Source of the DNA: an uncultured Ruminococcus sp.
GTDB lineage: Bacteria; Bacillota; Clostridia; Oscillospirales; Ruminococcaceae
Assembly (NCBI GenBank): GCA_900540005.1
Contig: UQEM01000114.1
Location: 1-8,241 of the forward strand
DNA length: 8,241 nt
Direction of reading: 5' to 3'
In this document: positions 6,643 through 8,241 of the stretch, in pieces
Position numbering within the stretch: the stretch's first letter is position 1
Layout of the letters: each line of letters begins with the position of its first letter
Notes under the pieces: generated by a model
The model's database searches: none
Told to the model about the DNA's origin: nothing
What the model saw: only the letters and a program-made list of their open reading frames with translations
Translations under genes and position numbers: made by a program

Positions 6643-6996
6643 ATGGATTGTTTATTCTGTAAAATAATAGACGGAGATATTCCAAGCACAAAGGTATATG
6701 AGGATGAGTATGTTTTCGCGTTCAAGGATATTGCTCCTATTGCGCCTTTTCATACTCTCATAATCCCGAAGGCTCACATCAGCGGAGCTGACCAGATCAC
6801 TGAGGAAAATTCTATGCTCGTAGCAAAGGTATTTGAGGCGGCTGCAAAGATCGCCAAGGCTGAGGGTATCGAAAGCTTCCGTATCATTAACAACTGCGGT
6901 GATGACGCTGGTCAGACAGTCAAACATCTTCACTTCCATATGCTTGCAGGAGTAAAGATGGGCTGGGGCCATGAATCTCTCGGCAAGACTGAATGA
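6643..6996 (+). CDS. HIT family (HinT-type) nucleotide phosphoramidase
   Basis: Small cytoplasmic hydrolase of the histidine triad superfamily, 117 aa, normal for bacterial HinT. Relatives cleave adenosine phosphoramidates and aminoacyl-adenylates to AMP. The signature HLHFHML places the triad at H95, H97 and H99, with H99 the expected nucleophile by position in the motif. C3 and C6 (DCLFC), with H45 and H95, match the zinc site of zinc-containing HIT proteins. N83-N84-C-G and the Gly-rich turn before the triad are typical. The start at 6643 is preferred over 6637 because of ribosome-site spacing and because the family begins MDCLFCKI. The stop TGA overlaps the next gene's ribosome site (6996-7001), which points to co-transcription and probable translational coupling. 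The exact substrate is unknown. Confidence 0.95.
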   Translation: MDCLFCKIIDGDIPSTKVYEDEYVFAFKDIAPIAPFHTLIIPKAHISGADQITEENSMLVAKVFEAAAKIAKAEGIESFRIINNCGDDAGQTVKHLHFHMLAGVKMGWGHESLGKTE

Positions 6997-7001
6997 GGAG
7001 G
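6996..7001 (+). promoter_or_regulatory. Ribosome binding site of the phosphoribosyltransferase gene
   Basis: AGGAGG, 8 bases before the ATG at 7010; its first base is the last base of the HIT stop codon. It selects 7010 over an in-frame ATG at 6971 that lies inside the HIT gene. Confidence 0.93.
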
Positions 7002-7009
7002 ACAGAATA

Positions 7010-7549
7010 ATGCCTGAGACATATAAAATGAAAATAGCCGGTCTTGAGAGGGAGCTTCCGCGCTGCCCTCTCAACGAAAAGCTGGATATAGCAGCGTTTG
7101 TAATGTTTTCGGACGTAGAAGTTACAGTTGCTGCCGCTGCTGAGCTCCTTAAAAAGTGTCCTGATTTTGATATAATCATAACGGCTGAATCAAAGGGAAT
7201 ACCGCTTGCTTACGAAATGGCTCGACAGTCGGGAAAGACATACGTTGTTGCGAGAAAGTCTGTAAAGCTCTACATGACAAATCCGATTTCCGTAAAGGTG
7301 AAGTCGATCACAACGTCAAACGAGCAGGTGCTTTATCTTGCAGAGGATAAGGCTGAAATGCTCAAGGGCAAGAGAGTTCTCATCGTTGATGACGTAATAA
7401 GCACGGGCGAATCACTTACTGCCCTTGAAAAGCTCACAGAGGCTGCCAACGGAAACATCGTGGCAGAGGCTGCTGTGCTCGCTGAGGGCGATGCGGCTGA
7501 CAGAGATGATATAATCTTCCTCGAAAAGCTGCCACTTTTCTTTAAATAA
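7010..7549 (+). CDS. Purine-type phosphoribosyltransferase (PRTase)
   Basis: Type I PRTase of the adenine/xanthine-like group (COG0503-type), 179 aa, cytoplasmic. Such enzymes join a nucleobase to PRPP, giving a nucleotide and pyrophosphate. The PRPP-binding motif is VLIVDDVISTGES at 123-135, with the acidic pair D127-D128. AESKGIPLAYEMARQSG (59-75) corresponds to the family segment that forms the pyrophosphate-binding loop, and ARKSVKLY (81-88) to the RKxxKLP region of adenine PRTases. The N-terminus does not match canonical Apt (no PxFPxxGIxFxDITPL pattern), and the PRPP motif reads STGES where Apt usually has ATGGT. I therefore do not name it apt; xanthine, guanine or adenine could be the base. 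It begins 13 bases after the HIT stop, and ComEC follows after 5 bases, so it belongs to the alaS operon. Salvage use of the base is inferred from the family. Confidence 0.88.
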   Translation: MPETYKMKIAGLERELPRCPLNEKLDIAAFVMFSDVEVTVAAAAELLKKCPDFDIIITAESKGIPLAYEMARQSGKTYVVARKSVKLYMTNPISVKVKSITTSNEQVLYLAEDKAEMLKGKRVLIVDDVISTGESLTALEKLTEAANGNIVAEAAVLAEGDAADRDDIIFLEKLPLFFK

Positions 7550-7554
7550 TTAAT

Positions 7555-8212
7555 ATGAAGCGGAAAATGATCGGTGCTTCGGCAGCTTATATGTCAGGAT
7601 TATTTTTCGCTTCCTTTTTTACAGGTATGCGTGAAATTCTCCTGCTTGCCGCAGTTTCCGCTGTTGTGGCGGCTATCGGAGCAAGAATGGGATTTCGCAG
7701 GGGAGATTATGTAATGCTTGCCGTGAGCTTTGCGGTCGCCTGCGGAGCAAGCGCATACAATAACAGATTCCTTTATTCGCGTATAACCGCTTTTGACGGA
7801 ACTACGGGAAACTTCAGCGGCGAAGTTGTTGATATAAAGCACTATGATCGTGAAAAGGCAGTATATTTGCTTGACGGTACTATAAACGGCTCTGTAAGGG
7901 CAAAAGTCACCTATTACGGGACAGATTTGTTTCCACGTTACGGTGATATTCTGAGTATCGATGACGGAGTTTTCGCAAAAGTTCAGGGAGACTACCTTTT
8001 TGACAGCGAAAGCTATTACAAGTCGCAGAAAGTATTTTTGCAGGTGGGCAATGCTGAAAACGTCACACTTATCAGTAAAAATTCTCGGCACCTGAAGAAC
8101 TTCCTTTCCGACTATCGTGAGCGAATGACTTCCGAATTCTGCCTGAAAACAGGTGACGAAAGCGGAAATTTTCTTGCCGGAATGATATTCGGTGAAAAAC
8201 AGAGCATAGACC
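7555..8212 (+). CDS. comEC: ComEC/Rec2 family DNA-uptake channel, N-terminal part, 3'-truncated
   Basis: Beginning of an integral membrane protein of the ComEC family, the channel that passes single-stranded DNA during natural transformation. About 219 codons are present; full proteins usually have 700-800 residues. Three hydrophobic segments at about 7-24, 27-43 and 52-68 follow the basic start MKRKM. Residues about 85-170 fit the soluble N-terminal ComEC domain (DUF4131 type), including GDYLFDSESYYKSQK near 145-157. Residues 187-219, with NFLAGMIFGEKQSIDP, match the start of the Competence membrane domain (the usual LLLGDRSGL-like stretch). After base 8212 the frame enters adapter and gains a false VSYTHLRAH tail. 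No clear ribosome site precedes the ATG; the gene begins 5 bases after the PRTase stop, so reinitiation is likely, and an in-frame ATG at 7567 is an alternative. The C-terminal metallo-beta-lactamase domain, if present, lies off the contig. Family call is good, but function in competence is not shown. Confidence 0.85.
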
Positions 8213-8241
8213 CTGTCTCTTATACACATCTCCGAGCCCAC
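8213..8241 (-). other. Untrimmed Nextera adapter at the 3' contig end
   Basis: CTGTCTCTTATACACATCT at 8213-8231 is the reverse complement of the Tn5 mosaic end, followed by CCGAGCCCAC, the start of the i7-side adapter. It is the same adapter as at the left end, in opposite orientation, as expected when reads run through short inserts. Biological sequence ends at 8212. Confidence 0.98.

Noticed and set aside
6971..7009. 13-codon extension of the phosphoribosyltransferase
   Set aside because: It lies within the HIT gene. The AGGAGG site at 6996-7001 directs the ATG at 7010.
45..8212. Search for a new defence, mobile or CRISPR system
   Set aside because: No array of regular repeats, transposase, integrase, terminal inverted repeat, att-like duplication or tRNA was seen by eye. 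Genes fill the sequence except for the terminator and T-box gaps.
7600..8241. Reverse-strand open frame of 213 codons opposite comEC
   Set aside because: Its start codon and first ten residues ([10 protein letters not shown]) are adapter. The rest has no recognisable domain and is antisense to a sound ComEC frame.

Overview
This is an assembled metagenomic or draft-genome contig of a Gram-positive bacterium of the class Clostridia, most likely a Ruminococcus-like member of the Oscillospiraceae. The lineage is inferred from the style of the proteins, the T-box controlled alaS, the strong AGGAGG-type ribosome sites and the moderate GC content; no rRNA or other marker confirms it. Both ends are untrimmed Illumina Nextera adapter (1-44 and 8213-8241), so the biological sequence runs from 45 to 8212 and the genes touching each end are cut by the contig edge. 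All genes lie on the + strand.

Left block (45-2101): the C-terminal part of a GH42 beta-galactosidase is followed after 8 bases by dtd (D-aminoacyl-tRNA deacylase). A strong intrinsic terminator (2061-2102) closes this unit. Its 3' arm and T-tract run directly into the start codon of the next gene, so the arm also supplies that gene's Shine-Dalgarno-like sequence.

Middle (2103-3686): a compact, membrane-anchored class B penicillin-binding protein with recognisable SxxK and SxN motifs but an altered third motif (KTS instead of KTG) and an altered N-terminal motif. No terminator follows it.

Right block (3707-8212): a perfect-consensus sigma-A promoter drives a tRNA-Ala-sensing T-box leader (specifier GCU, UGGU bulge, intrinsic terminator). 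Then come alaS (complete, 876 aa), a HIT-family hydrolase, a purine-type phosphoribosyltransferase and the N-terminal part of ComEC. They are closely packed (17, 13 and 5 bases between the chosen start and stop codons), which suggests one operon under alanine-tRNA control. AlaRS charges tRNA-Ala, DTD in the left block removes glycine or D-amino acids from mischarged tRNA, and the HIT enzyme may clear aminoacyl-adenylates; this link is inference.

I see no mobile element, CRISPR array, tRNA, defence system or clearly new system. The window is mostly a housekeeping locus. The most useful points are the adapter artefacts, motif deviations in DTD and the PBP, and the terminator that overlaps a start codon.
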